A stretch of 64,000 nt of DNA, taken from contig OY747716.1 in assembly GCA_963556495.2 (NCBI GenBank), positions 36,375,318 through 36,439,317 of the forward strand. Direction: 5' to 3'. This DNA is from Valencia hispanica. Lineage: Eukaryota; Chordata; Actinopteri; Cyprinodontiformes; Valenciidae. The notes under the pieces are model-generated. The model saw nothing but the letters and a program-made list of their open reading frames with translations, was not told where the DNA came from and made no database searches. The first letter of the stretch is position 1. Each line of letters opens with the position of its first letter. Below, one piece after another: positions 12,256-23,421 of the stretch. Position numbers and translations under genes: made by a program.

Positions 12256-15200
12256 GCAGCCAGGTCTCAAACATTTCACATAAAATGTATTGTTTACTTG
12301 GGAGTTAATTCAGAATATTTAAGAACACAAATTGCTGTTGCTATTGCTGATGATTACATTTCCCCCAAAACCTTTATTTTAACATTAAATGTAAAATTAA
12401 ACACGGTGATTTGTGAAACCAAAGAAAGCCAGGCTTATCTTTGCTGAATAAAGACATTTACATTTTTACTACTGCAGCTTGATTTCTGCTAGCAAACAAA
12501 ATGTTAAATATATAAATATTTATAAATTGTACATTTAAAACATAATAAAAATATACATTTATCCATTTTATATAGAATAAAAACAAAAAAGATGAATAAA
12601 TTAAACATAAAATCTGCACACATTTTTATATTTAAATATTAACTTGTCGTCAACCCCAAGTTGGGTGACAGTAGGAGGGTAATTTGTGATGTAATATGCA
12701 ACTGCAAGTTAAAAAAAACAAGTGACTGACAGGGTCTAGAAATGTCTCCTTACATGCAGTTAAACATCAACAAGCTGATCTGTTGGTAGCTCTGCAAAGG
12801 TCGTAAACGTCCCCAATTTCTATCAGACACTCAAAGAGTTTGAAAACATGAGGGACAGATGATGAATAAAAAGCCACAACTTCATTAATAATTGACTGTG
12901 ACACAGCTGCACTCCTCAGCTGCAATGTTGCAGAGGGAAGACTTAAATAGCATGCACTCGTATTTGTTATGTAAAGCTGCACATGATGAAAACTCGTCCT
13001 GTTCTTGTGAATAATTCAGTTTTCTGCCCCCTTTCCTGGTGGGGGGTCAGGGGCATTTAAAATTGCCAAAACATACGCAGAAATGAAACCAAACAATATG
13101 TCTATTGACGAATAAGTTAAAACATTTATAGTCCTCAATATTTAATCATTAGACTTGGTTATGAAGAACAGTGAATGCGGGGAGCGAATACAAAAGAAAG
13201 CAGCAGTTCCCAGTTTTCTGTGCCGCCATTGTTGCAGCCGACTCCCCGCCGGCGGACTGGATGTCACATGTGGCAGCGCTGAAGCCTCACATGATGGCGT
13301 GTCATCGAGAACACGGCCTCAGGTGCTGACGACCCGAGGCTTTTAAAATAAATAGTCAACGTTTTCCCACCGAACTGAAGGACACACGACGACACTAAAA
13401 ACACACGTAGATTTTCATCCGGGTACCCTTACAGATGTTTTACTGTAAACAAGCACAGCCTTGTTGTTTTGTTAGCGCCAATCTTACCCATGTGTGAATA
13501 CAGAGAGGGTTTTAATGTGGAAAGCGTTTCCTAATCCCTCTTGAGTAAGTGTAGGGAGGGGATGCCTTTACTTTTATAAATAGAGACAATAACAATGTGA
13601 TTTAAAATAAAGATGTATTTTTGTTGAGTTTTGCTCAGAAATTTTGCCTTTAAAGCAAAAAAATCTGAACTGTTTCTTGTCTAAAGCTGCTTTTTATTTC
13701 CTAGAAAGAAATCCTAACCTTCTTTCCAATTTAAATATATGATCAATTCAGGGTTTTAAAGGAATAACACAAATTAAAGAGGAAACATATGGTGAACAAA
13801 ACAACACCTCGTGTAACTGGAAGCAAATGTAAAACATATGGAGACAATACAATAATTGACAGAAACAAAAAAACAAAGATGGAAGCAAATCATTCTAGAT
13901 GACAAAATGGATGGGGAAGAAGTGCTAAACACAAATGTCTGCTGCTAGTGTTAAACTGTTGTACTCATTTGGGGGGGGGGGGGGGGGGGGCTTATAACCT
14001 TCCTTGGTTTGGGATGTAAACTATCAGTTTTTAACCTTAAATCATCAGACTGATAGTAACAGGTTGAATCTGGAGTCCTGAAGGTTTAAACGCGGGCAGA
14101 GTTAGTCTACCTCAATATAATAGTTTGTAAATAAAAATATATATAAACACACATGATATCTATAGCGATATATACTTTTCTTTATATATGTCAAAATGGC
14201 AGTTTTCAAACATTCTCACTTTCCAAATACATTGCAGCAGAACAAAAAAAAATTTGGAATGCCATTTAAAGAACATTTATTGTGCAAAATTCATTGAATT
14301 TTTTTTTTAATCCATAAAAAGCAACCCAAAAATTCTCAACATAAAGATGAAGATATTTAAATAAATTGAAAGTTAAATCTTATTTTTTTAAACCCAAAAA
14401 GTTCGAAATTGTCCACTTTCCTGGTAACTTATTTATAAATTTAATATTGCACAAAAATAAACCTGAACATATTTGAATAAAAATGCTCCACTTTCAACAG
14501 GTTCTTTTTTTCTGTTAAATGGAAAACAACTCATTTTAAACTTGCTATATGTGCTGTAAAGACGAACACTGAACATCAGTATTTATCCTCCTTGATGACG
14601 TCATCAAAAGGCGCAATCGCTGTATGCCGGTATAGTCAAAATCTCCATCGTTGGCTAAATTTATATCATTTCTACCATATACCTTTCATATTGCCCACCA
14701 CTAATATACAAGTGAAAAGTCTAACAAAAGGAAGTACATTTCTTTCAGATTTTAAAAAATATTTTTCTAAACTGTGTAAAAAGCTTGTGTAGCCTCTCTC
14801 ACTTTAAAAGCTTATTTTTCTGATCAAATTATGAATAAATTACATTTTGCAGAAAAACACCAATCGGGGGGGGGGGGGGGGGAACAAAACAAAGTAACAC
14901 TGATAAATTGGTGTTCGGGCTTCATGCATCCAGTGGTTGTTTTTTTAGAACATCAAAAATGAACCACAAAAATGGGTAAAAATAAGATGTGCTTCAGAAA
15001 GTGTTTGTGAGGTGACTGCGATTTTGAAACCTACAAGCAAACTAAAGCCAATTAAAAGAGAAACTTTTTAAAGATGCACAAATTACATTTTTTCGGCCAA
15101 TTCAGACTTCAACTTTTAGTGAACCTCTGATCTGATCAAACATTAGCCCATTTCGATCTGTCCTATAGCGATGGATGGATGTTGCTCCACTTGCCCTGAG

Positions 15201-15798
15201 CTGTAACAGGCCAGTGAGAAACTAAAAGATTCAATCTCTTTCTGATCAGTGAAAGCAACACACTGAGTGCAACAATGTCGTACAAAACCTAACAACCATC
15301 AGTGTGACAGCTGTTACTGAGGAAAGAAGACTGAAATGCAGCTATTTTCAGTATCAGTTATGGGTTAAACAATAAGACAGAAGAAGCACAAAGATTCTAA
15401 AGGCCAGATTAAAAGAAAACAATTTTCTACAGAGACACGTCGGATGCTCCTTTGGGTTGCTACAAAAGAGAGCTACACTTCATAAGGCAGTTATCATTTT
15501 GCTCTTTCTCCATTAAATACTTTCTATATTTTTTGGTCAAAGGTATACTACATGTGAATTTCTGACTTAGTGGTTACAATTTTTGGCAGATTTTTTTTTT
15601 GTCATGGCTGGTTGGTTTTTAACAAGAAAGATCCTCAATCACAACCAGTGAATGCATCTTACAAAGAGCCACCAGGTTGTAGTACCAACACCAACACTCT
15701 CTGATGTGGAAGTTGATTATGAGGGAATAAGATTCTAAAGCAGTTCATTTAATACTAAGAAAACATGACATTGAGATATTATTATTGGATATTACACC
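12256..15798. other. Long non-coding, AT-rich stretch
   Basis: Presumed asap1 intron. Contains homopolymer G runs of about 19 at 13972-13990 and about 16 at 14867-14882. A GC-rich island at 13170-13340 holds a GCCGCCATTGTTG (YY1-like) motif and short ORFs but no recognisable protein. No splice-flanked exon could be supported. Confidence 0.4.
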
Positions 15799-15947
15799 TA
15801 GGGATGCACGACGTGTCGACATCAAGATCGGTATCGCCCCGACGTCAAGTCATTTTGTAAGAAATCGTGCCTATCGGAAGATATCGGTATTCGCCCATAA
15901 CAGCAGTATTGATATTGGCCCAAGTTTTCCCTATCAGTGCATCCCTA
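15799..15947. mobile_element. Short hAT MITE (TAGGGATGCA ends)
   Basis: 149-bp element with ends TAGGGATGCACGACGTGTCG and the complement of CTATCAGTGCATCCCTA. The flanking 8-mers ATTACACC and ATTGCAAT agree at five of eight positions, an eroded duplication. It is related to 61776-62148. Confidence 0.65.
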
Positions 15948-15975
15948 ATTGCAATGACAATGAACATGTTGAAAA

Positions 15976-16002
15976 TGTGATGATGATGATGATGATGATG
16001 AT
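15976..16002. repeat. (GAT)n microsatellite
   Basis: About eight tandem GAT units. Confidence 0.9.
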
Positions 16003-17150
16003 CGCACTTTACAAATTAAGAGAGGAAATTTAAAAGCCCTTCAGGTCCTGTCAGAGTAAGCCAACTCCAGTCATCTGCCAAGAACCATTGCTTTTCTCAA
16101 ACGGTAAACGTTAAACAGCAGTGAGTAGCAGTCGTCGGTTGTTGCCACACATGAAACGAGACCTTGAATGCAAGACTCTGGTTTGACTCAAATCTTCCAT
16201 TTCTGGCAGCAAATGATTATCCTGAGCTCAGGAGATAATTACTCAGGATTGCAATGTTGCACGTCTCAAGAGATAACACCTATTAAGCCTATAATAAGTG
16301 AGCACGTGTACGTAAAATAGCTTCCCAGGATAACTTACAGGGGGAAAACGAATGCTTATGTCATCATTTTTTCCTGTTAAGGGGTTGCAGGTGGAAACAG
16401 AAGCCTAATCCAGCGGACACTTGGCTGAGAGGTGACATCCATGATTGTCAAACTCTCCACCAAGTTCGATTCAAAAATGATTTCTGACTGTCAGAGAAAC
16501 AGGATTTGAACCGACATCCTCAGCTTCTGTTTCTCATGCTTAAACAACCCTCCTGTATTTAATTATTTTCCTCTAAAACATAATAGCATCAAAGTGTGTG
16601 TGACTGCCCGAGAGTGCTCTGGCTGAAAAGAGCGTCACATAAAAGTAAGAATATATAAAAAAGGCCCTGCCCTTTCAGGTCCGGCCCGGCCATGCTTGAA
16701 TAGAGCGACTGTGAAGAGTCAACATTTTTTCTGGTCCGCTCCATGTGATGTGGCGCGGGGGAGGCACGCTCAAAGGAATGCCAACGCAGTGAGGATTTCC
16801 CCCTTTTGCGTCGCCGTTGTGGTTCTCTGCGGCGAGGAGAAAAGCAAACCCAGTGACGCAGAGTGCCATCTGTGGGGTCAGGGACACACGTTACATGGCC
16901 CCTCAGGGGGAATTACAAGTGCAAGCTGCTGTTTTTAACTTGCATCAGGGAGAAATAGGGCGAAAACAAGAGAGCCTCACAGAGACAACATGTTCTTTTC
17001 CTGTTAAATAAATCTCAATGATCTGATAAGTTTGGGTTACTTTTTCTACCATGAAAGTTTGCACCTAGTTAGTCTTAAAAGAGCAGGAGGAAATTATGGA
17101 CATTCGGGTTCACCAATGGAGGCTTTTTATTTGTCGGGAACAGAGTTCAC
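16003..17150. other. Non-coding stretch
   Basis: Includes a GC-rich patch at 16675-16930 with overlapping ORFs on several frames and no recognisable domain. Nothing else supported. Confidence 0.35.
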
Positions 17151-17402
17151 CAGGGATGTGTATACGAAATGTTTCACGATACGGGGGGGGGGGATGCGAT
17201 ATATTGCAATGCTACGAGTAAGAGGAGTATTGTGATTTTTAAAACTGAATTTAACTATAGGAAAACTGTCTCAGCATTCTATACACTCCAACCTGTTTCA
17301 TACTTTAACACATCCAGTTTTATTACTAGATCCAGTTGATCCACTGGAACAAAGAAGGTGAAAAACAGCCACAAACTAAAAGTCATACTTTTAATTTTAC
17401 CA
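17151..17402. mobile_element. CGATA-family hAT MITE, 3'-truncated copy
   Basis: Starts CAGGGATGTGTATACG and matches the copy at 17999-18411 through TTTCATACTTTAACACATCC and GTTGATCCACTGGAAC, then loses homology near 17402. The second end is missing. Confidence 0.65.
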
Positions 17403-17998
17403 ACGCATATATTCTAAGTATTCCTGTTAAATTGAAATTTTACATTTTCACATACATAAACTGTGGTCGACCCTCCATTGTCATGCGCCATCTTGAAAAA
17501 CGGTAGCTGTTTAGGGACATGCAAGATATAATGCTCCTCGTTTCGCGTCCTCTCTTGAAAACACAGATCCTCGAGAAGTTGTAGCGGTTCTCCTTCTCCC
17601 TCTAATGGCGCTGGTTCTCTCCGTGGCAAGCCTGGCTGGTTTGGGGAAATTCTGCTCCTTCCTCTTGGGTAGCTTGCCCAGCTTCAGTCGCATGTGACAC
17701 ACCTCTGCCTCTCTCTGCTCTACCTCGTTGTGTCAATGTCCTGCGCCTGTCTGAACTGACACTGAATCGTTGAATGATATCTTAGTCCATTTACTAGACT
17801 TCACTACCTTGTATATAGCCAAAATGGCAAATTATTTAATAAATAGCCTCAAATATATAAAATAAAATAAACAAAACAATTTAGTTTGTTTGTTACATTA
17901 GCTTGGAGTCATTACAAATTTGCTATTTGCTGGTACCCATGAAATACTGAAAACATAAACATGGATATGTTAAACATAAACATCAACACAGCTAATAT
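17403..17998. other. Unassigned DNA between two MITE copies
   Basis: Short ORFs on the - strand (17414-17702) carry no domain I recognise. The GCCATCTTG motif at 17487 is YY1-like. It may be the interior of a longer relative of the flanking elements. Confidence 0.3.
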
Positions 17999-18411
17999 TA
18001 GGAATGTTTACTGGTAAAAATCTGGCGATACGATATGCATCGCGATACAGGGGGGACGATACGATATATTGCAATTCTATGAGTAAGACTATATATCTTG
18101 ATTTTTAAAAATGAATTTAGCTGCAGAAAAACTGTCCCAGCATTCTAAACCCTCCAACCTGTTTCATATTTTAATCATCCAGTTTTATTACTAGATCTAG
18201 TTGATCCACTGGAACAAAGAAGGTGAAAACAGCCACAAACTACCATACTTTTAATTTTCCACAAAAATTACTGTCATCATTAAAGGTTCCATTCAAATCC
18301 TTAAAAAAAAGAGTGAATTAAAAATCGATATTTTGCTTTTGAATATCGATAGAATATCGGAAAATACAATATCGTGATAAATCGCTTTATTGATTTTTTC
18401 TTACATCCCTA
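17999..18411. mobile_element. CGATA-family hAT MITE, complete copy
   Basis: Ends TAGGAATG ... and CATCCCTA are inverted. The flanking 8-mers GCTAATAT (17991-17998) and GCTAATAA (18412-18419) agree at seven of eight positions. Subterminal CGATA/TATCG motifs and the internal GATCCACTGGAACAAAGAAGG define the family, also present at 20539-20918 and 61385-61763. Confidence 0.85.
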
Positions 18412-20289
18412 GCTAATAAAAAAAAACTGTTTTTATTACTCAACACATATTTGGATAAAATGTTGAAAAGAATGCAGATTAAAAGAACAGAACTGATCAC
18501 TGGTTTGAAAGCTGGAAGTCGATGACATATTGCCTTTTTGATACCGTAGCTGCTATACCTACTCTAAACTCCGTGGCGCTAAAGAGTCAAAAAAATAAAA
18601 ATAAAAATCACACACTGGGTCTTTAAAGGAGAGTTTTGATTTTAACATATTTAAAAACTGTTCCTTCTCCATGTGGTTAAAATCAGGGCAGTGTGCCTTG
18701 AGGAGCAGGGTTGAGCAGAGAGGATGTCACTCATGTTACGTTGTTGGCGTGACGATCCGGAAATGCTAACAAAGTCACGAGGACACATTGGATTTACATT
18801 CATTATCATATTTAAAAATAGATCCGTTTTTTTATGCTGGTCGTTTCTTTTTATTTTGTTGCATCTATTGCCGGTCAGTGTGAATATCAGCTAATCAAAA
18901 AAAAACAACAAAAAACTTGGGGACCACTAATCTACAGCCTTCCTTGTTTCCACTCTTGGGGGTACAGCCAATCAGTGCCAAATAAAATAAATACCGCTCC
19001 TGGATTGGCTGCTTTGCAAACGCCAGCCAATAGTAAGTCAACTAGCATTGTGTCTGGGTATTTCAGCTTCCCAAGATGCTTTTTCTTTCCAATATTTTTG
19101 ATGTGCTCTATGAAACAAATCTGCAAATATATGGGTTCTCCTTGAATCCACAGAAAAATCCAGATACTGTACATGGATGGATACATGGAAACAAAGAGGA
19201 GATCATATGACTGGAGATAAAGTCTGAAAGCAACTATTTCTGAAAAACAGCTGGACCTAGAAAGTATTTAAATAAAGTATTAAATATGTCAGACTGTTCC
19301 AGTATGTACTCTGTACCAAATATTTTAATTATGGTTTGTTAAATATGAAATAAAAGGCCAATGTATATCAAAAAAAAAAAAAAAAAAATCACATATCCTA
19401 AATGTAGACATGTTCCTGGTTTTCTCTGCATCCATTTACATAAAATTAACAGGTTGGACAACTCATAAAAACAACATCGGAGCATGTTTCATTTCAAACA
19501 AGGATTTCTGCTGACTTTTCAAGATTCTAAAAAAGGTCAAATATTACAGTTTTTGCTCCTTTATTAATGAGAAGAGACAAAAATTAAGACTGTGGAGAGT
19601 TTTTCTCAAGATTTAAAGGGCAAAACCAAAACACACAAAAACACAGAAAAAAGAAAAACAATCATCTCTAAATCCGCCGAAAGAATAATCAGACATCCAC
19701 ACACACACTTCTCTCCCTGTCATGGACTCTGTGGGAACAACACAACGGCGATTTGCTTTGCACCAAAGACGACAGCAAAAACAAAAGCCAGACACATCCG
19801 CCAGCTTCCGGTCTGCCACCCACACAGCAAATACACACATGTATATATAATAATACCCCCGGTTACGTGCCCCCCCCCCCCCCCCCCCAGACACCTCGTC
19901 TCCTTTGTCTAAGGCAGAGCGGCTATTTTTAAAAACCTTATCTCTCCATCTGGTGGCTCGATGCTTTCCTCACTTCTGTGAACACCGTGCATCCATAGAG
20001 AGGATATATCAAAAGGCGGGTCATTAATATTTTTATGTCATTAATGCAAACCGATCAATAATTTATACGCGGAGATGAATTAAGATGACATGATGCAGCA
20101 GCTTGTAGGGTTTTTTTCTCTCCTCCTGATGACTCAGTGGAAGCAAAGGCAGCATGGCAACTCTCCTGCTGGGTCAAATCTCCCCCTCAGGTTACAGTAT
20201 TAAATATTCACGCCTTACCTTTGCATAATTTACCTTGTCAACATACCAAGGAAATGACTTGGAGAGGAAAGGAAGAAAGGTGGATGCTT
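18412..20289. other. Non-coding stretch with simple repeats
   Basis: Contains an A-run at 19371-19388 and a C-run at 19869-19889. ORFs at 18834-19186 and 19592-19912 occur on both strands and are not supported as genes. Confidence 0.35.
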
Positions 20290-20538
20290 TGAGTTTAGGT
20301 AAACAGACTGTACTTCTTGAGGAAGCTTAGGTCCTTCAAGGTTTGCAGCAAGATCCTGCAGATATTCTACAAGTCTGTTGTGGAGAGTGTAATCTCTTCA
20401 GCCTCATCTGTTGGGGTAGCAGCATCAGAGCCAGGGATTTAAAAAGGCTCAACAACCTGATGGCACGACTGTGGAACCACTGGAGATGATGATGCAAAGA
20501 AGGATTCTTCATAAAATTTACATTTAAAAATGGAGAAC
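20290..20538 (+). mobile_element. Rex1-like LINE fragment, left part
   Basis: CTGTACTTCTTGAGGAAGCTTAGGTCCTTCAAGG encodes the 'YFLRKLRSFK' block also seen in the - strand copy at 29400-30130, continuing to GATGATGATGCAAAGAAGGATTCTTCATAAAAT. It is interrupted at 20539 by a MITE and resumes at 20919. Confidence 0.8.
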
Positions 20539-20918
20539 TAGGGATGTAAGAAAATATCGATACACTGATGTATCACAATATTTTATGTCATGATATTATA
20601 TAGTTTTTGTTGTTTTTTTTAAAGGATTTGAATGGAACCATTTATGATGACAGTAATTTCGGAAGTAAAATTAAAAGCATGGCCGCTAGTTGGTGGCTGT
20701 TTTTACCTTATTTGTTACAGTGGATCAACTAGATCTAGTAATAAAACTGGATGTGTTAAAGTATGAAACAGGTTGGAGTGTTTAGAAGTTTTCTACAGCT
20801 AAATTCAGTTTTAAAAATTACAATATATAGTCTTACTCATAGTATTGCAAATATATTGTATTGTCTCCCTTGTATCGCGATACATATATCGCCAGATTTT
20901 TACCAATACACATCCATA
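20539..20918. mobile_element. CGATA-family hAT MITE nested in a LINE
   Basis: 380 bp with ends TAGGGATGTAAG and CACATCCATA. The flanking 8-mers TGGAGAAC (20531-20538) and TGGACAAC (20919-20926) agree at seven of eight positions and both derive from the LINE's ATGGACAACCC. The element is inverted relative to the copies at 17999 and 61385. Confidence 0.88.
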
Positions 20919-21142
20919 TGGACAACACGGAGCATCCTCTACATCAGACTATCCTGCAACAAGAGAGTGTCTTCAGTCAGGAGGCTTCTTCAGTTTCACT
21001 GCAACTCAGACTGCTACAGGAAATCCTTCCAGCCCACAGCTATCATCATCTACAACAACTCCTTAAAGAATTAATTAGTATGAGCTATACCAACACCTAA
21101 GTTCCTTCTGGGATAAATAAAGTATTTTTAAATTGAATTTGA
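20919..21142 (+). mobile_element. Rex1-like LINE 3' end, right part
   Basis: Continues the interrupted copy: TGGACAACACGGAGCATCCTCT, then 'CAACAACTCCTTAAAGAATTAATTAG', then the 3' tail CTTCTGGGATAAATAAAGTATTTTTAAATTG. The last coding block ([18 protein letters not shown]) is the same as in the copies within nfx1 introns. Confidence 0.85.
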
Positions 21143-21189
21143 GTCGAGGTAAACCCCACTGGTGATCTAACAGGAGCGCTCATTCATTC

Positions 21190-21608
21190 GGGTGTATCCC
21201 CGATCTTAACGCTTTTCTGGTCGCATCTCGGCTTTTTTTTTTTTTACTCCCGGGAGGATGTTGCTCCCCAACCCCCCCCCCCCCCTTCTTTAATTTGCTT
21301 TTTTTCCAGTGCCAGCATAATAGTCTTCCCCGTCATGTGATCTCTGCAGAAATTCCAGAGCGGCTACCGAAGCCCCCGCCTCGCACATGGCGGCCCTGTC
21401 CGACAGATGTTTTTCGTTTGTGCTGCAGCAGTCCTCTCTGGATCAGAGGCACAGAGCCAGGGAGGTGATTCATGATGCGAGCCTTTCTCCTTGTTACAAA
21501 AAAACCACCCCAAAAAAATCAGCAGACTCAAAGAGTGTGGCCTCCATGTTGAGGATAAACACAGCCCCTAACTCCGCTTCTTTTGGTGTAAACTTGCTAA
21601 AATTATGA
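21190..21608 (+). other. GC-rich stretch with a 73-codon ORF, unassigned
   Basis: Around 21387 a CpG-containing stretch has GCACATGGCGGCC and an ORF starting MAALSDRCFSFVLQQSS. A possible donor (GAG|GTGATT) follows at about 21464, after 26 codons. It could be a first exon of an unknown + strand gene, but I recognise no protein, see no downstream exon, and the ORF runs on into unrelated sequence. Low confidence. Confidence 0.2.
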
Positions 21609-21730
21609 CAAAACAAACCAAAATCAAGTTTTAGATGCCGCCTTTTAGAAGCAGTCATAACCTTTACAACCCAATAAACAATTATTGCTCTCATTGTTAC
21701 CTGACCTTTTGAAAAAGGACGAGTTATAAG

Positions 21731-22215
21731 GTGGTCAGAGTTGATGGGAAGATGGATGGAGCCAAATACAGGGCAATCTTGGAAGAAAACCTCTTGGAGT
21801 CTGCAAAAGACTTGAGACTGGGGCGGAGGTTCACCTTCCAGCAGGACAATGACCCTAAACATAAAGTCAGGGCAACAATGGAATGGTTTAAAACAAAACC
21901 TATCCATGTGTTAGAATGGCACAGTCAAAGTCCAGATCTAAATCCAATCAAGACTGGCAGCTGTAAGTGCAGCAAAAAGTGGTTCTGCAAAGTATTGACT
22001 CAGGGGGCTGAATAATTACGCACACCCCACTTTTCAGTTATTTATTTGTAAAAAATGTTTGGAATCATGTATGATTTTCATTCCACTTCTCACGTGTACA
22101 CCACTTTGTATCGGTCTTTCACGTGGAATTCCAATAAAATTGATTCACGTTTGTGGCTGTAATGTGACAAAATGTGGAAAAGTTCAAGGGGGCCGAATAC
22201 TTTTGCAAGCCACTG
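21731..22215 (+). mobile_element. Tc1 transposon, 5'-truncated copy
   Basis: Same family as 54217-55803. It encodes '[20 protein letters not shown]' and the second-aspartate block [12 protein letters not shown] deletion then joins CAATCAAGA to CTGGCAGCTG, removing the third catalytic acidic residue region. It ends at the terminal repeat CTTTTGCAAGCCACTG followed by TA (22216-22217). Dead copy. Confidence 0.9.
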
Positions 22216-22217
22216 TA

Positions 22218-22390
22218 CCTTCAAACTGCACTTTGAAAAAACTAAAAGCATGCACCATTTTCCTTCCACTTCATAATAACTTGCCACTTTGTGTTGCATA
22301 AAATGCCAATGAAACACACTGAAGCTTGTGGCTGTAACGCCACCAAATTGTAAAAAGGTTCCAAGGATCACAAATACCTCCTTTGATTTG
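22218..22390. mobile_element. Tc1 terminal-repeat relic
   Basis: CCACTTTGTGTTGCATAAAATGCCAATGAAACACAC ... GGCTGTAACGCCACC resembles the long inverted terminal repeat of a second, older Tc1 family directly abutting the copy at 21731-22215. Confidence 0.5.
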
Positions 22391-23295
22391 TATTTAAAGC
22401 ATTGCAAATGGAACTATGGGTGTCGCATTTAAATATTATGCTCCCTTACATCGGAGATTACACTAAATACCGCAACCCTGATGTCATTTGGCCACGCAGT
22501 TGTACCAAGCGCGGGAAACGAGGTCACGTTTTGGCATTAGAGGACGACAGCGAAGGTGTGTGCGCTTCCTCTCCTGGTATGATGCTCCCGTTTAATCATG
22601 GCAGGAAGAACTGGGGAGAAAAAAAAACTAAACAAACACATGCAAACACAACCCCACCTGCCTGATCTGAATGTAGCTGCTTTTTTTTTAAAGAAAACCA
22701 TAAATGACCCTGTTTTAAAATGCACTTGGGCCTGTGTGCATGTATGAAAGCCTGTGACTAAAATAGGTCTTTCTGTCGCACAAACACACTCGCGCACACA
22801 CACACACACTCAGCTACAGCCTGACAGCACACTCCAGAGCCCTGAGTTATGTAATCCTGATCACAGAGCTGCAGGCCTGGAGTGCACATCCTTCCATTTC
22901 CTTCCATCCTCCAACAAAAGCCATCCTCATCCTCTATTGTATCATCACTCCTCCTATCTGGTTAGACAGAGCTGGAAGATTCGCTCGCATAAAAGAGATT
23001 AGGTAAAGAGGAACAAATATGACTGAATACGGATGTTTTTACACATGCACAAGGTTAATAGTTTGTGCTTTTAAAGCAACAGGTGTAGTTATTTTCTTCT
23101 CTTATTGCGTGCATTTGTGAAATGCTCCCATCTTAAAGTGGGTTGCACATGAGCTAGTGCTGTGTGCATTTTTTTTTTTTTTGAAAGCAGTGACGATCAT
23201 AACTGAGAATGGTTGTGTTTAAAAAAAATTTTAAAAATTAAAAAAAAGGTGAAATCAACATGCAAATTACATTATTATTTTCTGTCCTTCCTTAC
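22391..23295. other. Non-coding, start of asap1 intron
   Basis: Downstream side of the asap1 exon (which is on the - strand). Holds a (CA)n run near 22784-22810, and T-runs and A-runs at 23166-23245. No further exon of asap1 seen. Confidence 0.45.
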
Positions 23296-23421
23296 CTCCT
23301 CCAGCACGTTCACTGTGTTCCTGCAGCTCTGCATGCGGGTGGTGAAGCTGGACGTTGTCGGGGAATTGTAATCCTCTGTTGTCTCCGAGAGAAACTCGGA
23401 CACCGATATTTGATCCGGCAT
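23296..23421 (-). CDS. asap1: asap1 first coding exon (Arf GAP, N-terminus)
   Basis: Translation from ATG at 23421-23419 gives 42 codons beginning MPDQISVSEFLSETTEDYNS and ending NVLEE. It then meets a consensus donor, GAG|GTAAGG, whose GT lies just below 23296 on the + coordinate scale. The peptide matches the shared N-terminus of vertebrate ASAP1 (human MPDQISVSEFIAETTEDYNS from memory) better than ASAP2, which has VAETHEDYKAPTA there. ASAP1 is a multidomain Arf GTPase-activating protein (BAR, PH, ArfGAP, ankyrin, SH3) acting at the plasma membrane and focal adhesions. This exon leads into the BAR domain. In mammals a longer isoform joins an upstream exon just before this Met. Here the base before it (AAAG|GATG) could serve as a weak acceptor, so this may be exon 1 or a shared exon 2. 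The remaining exons lie to the left, outside what I can recognise. Confidence 0.88.

Noticed and set aside
11955..12447. ORFs of 70-117 codons on both strands
   Set aside because: They coincide with a tRNA-derived SINE that is common in fish.
13155..13346. GC-rich ORF with a YY1-like motif as a gene start
   Set aside because: No recognisable protein, no downstream exon and no clear donor; kept only as a note in the non-coding stretch.
15960..16010. CRISPR-like short repeats
   Set aside because: It is a plain GAT microsatellite; there are no spacers and the genome is vertebrate.
1..23290. Further asap1 exons encoding the BAR domain
   Set aside because: I looked for segments coding ALDQDR or VKKSVKAI-like sequence on the - strand and found none; vertebrate asap1 introns can be very long.
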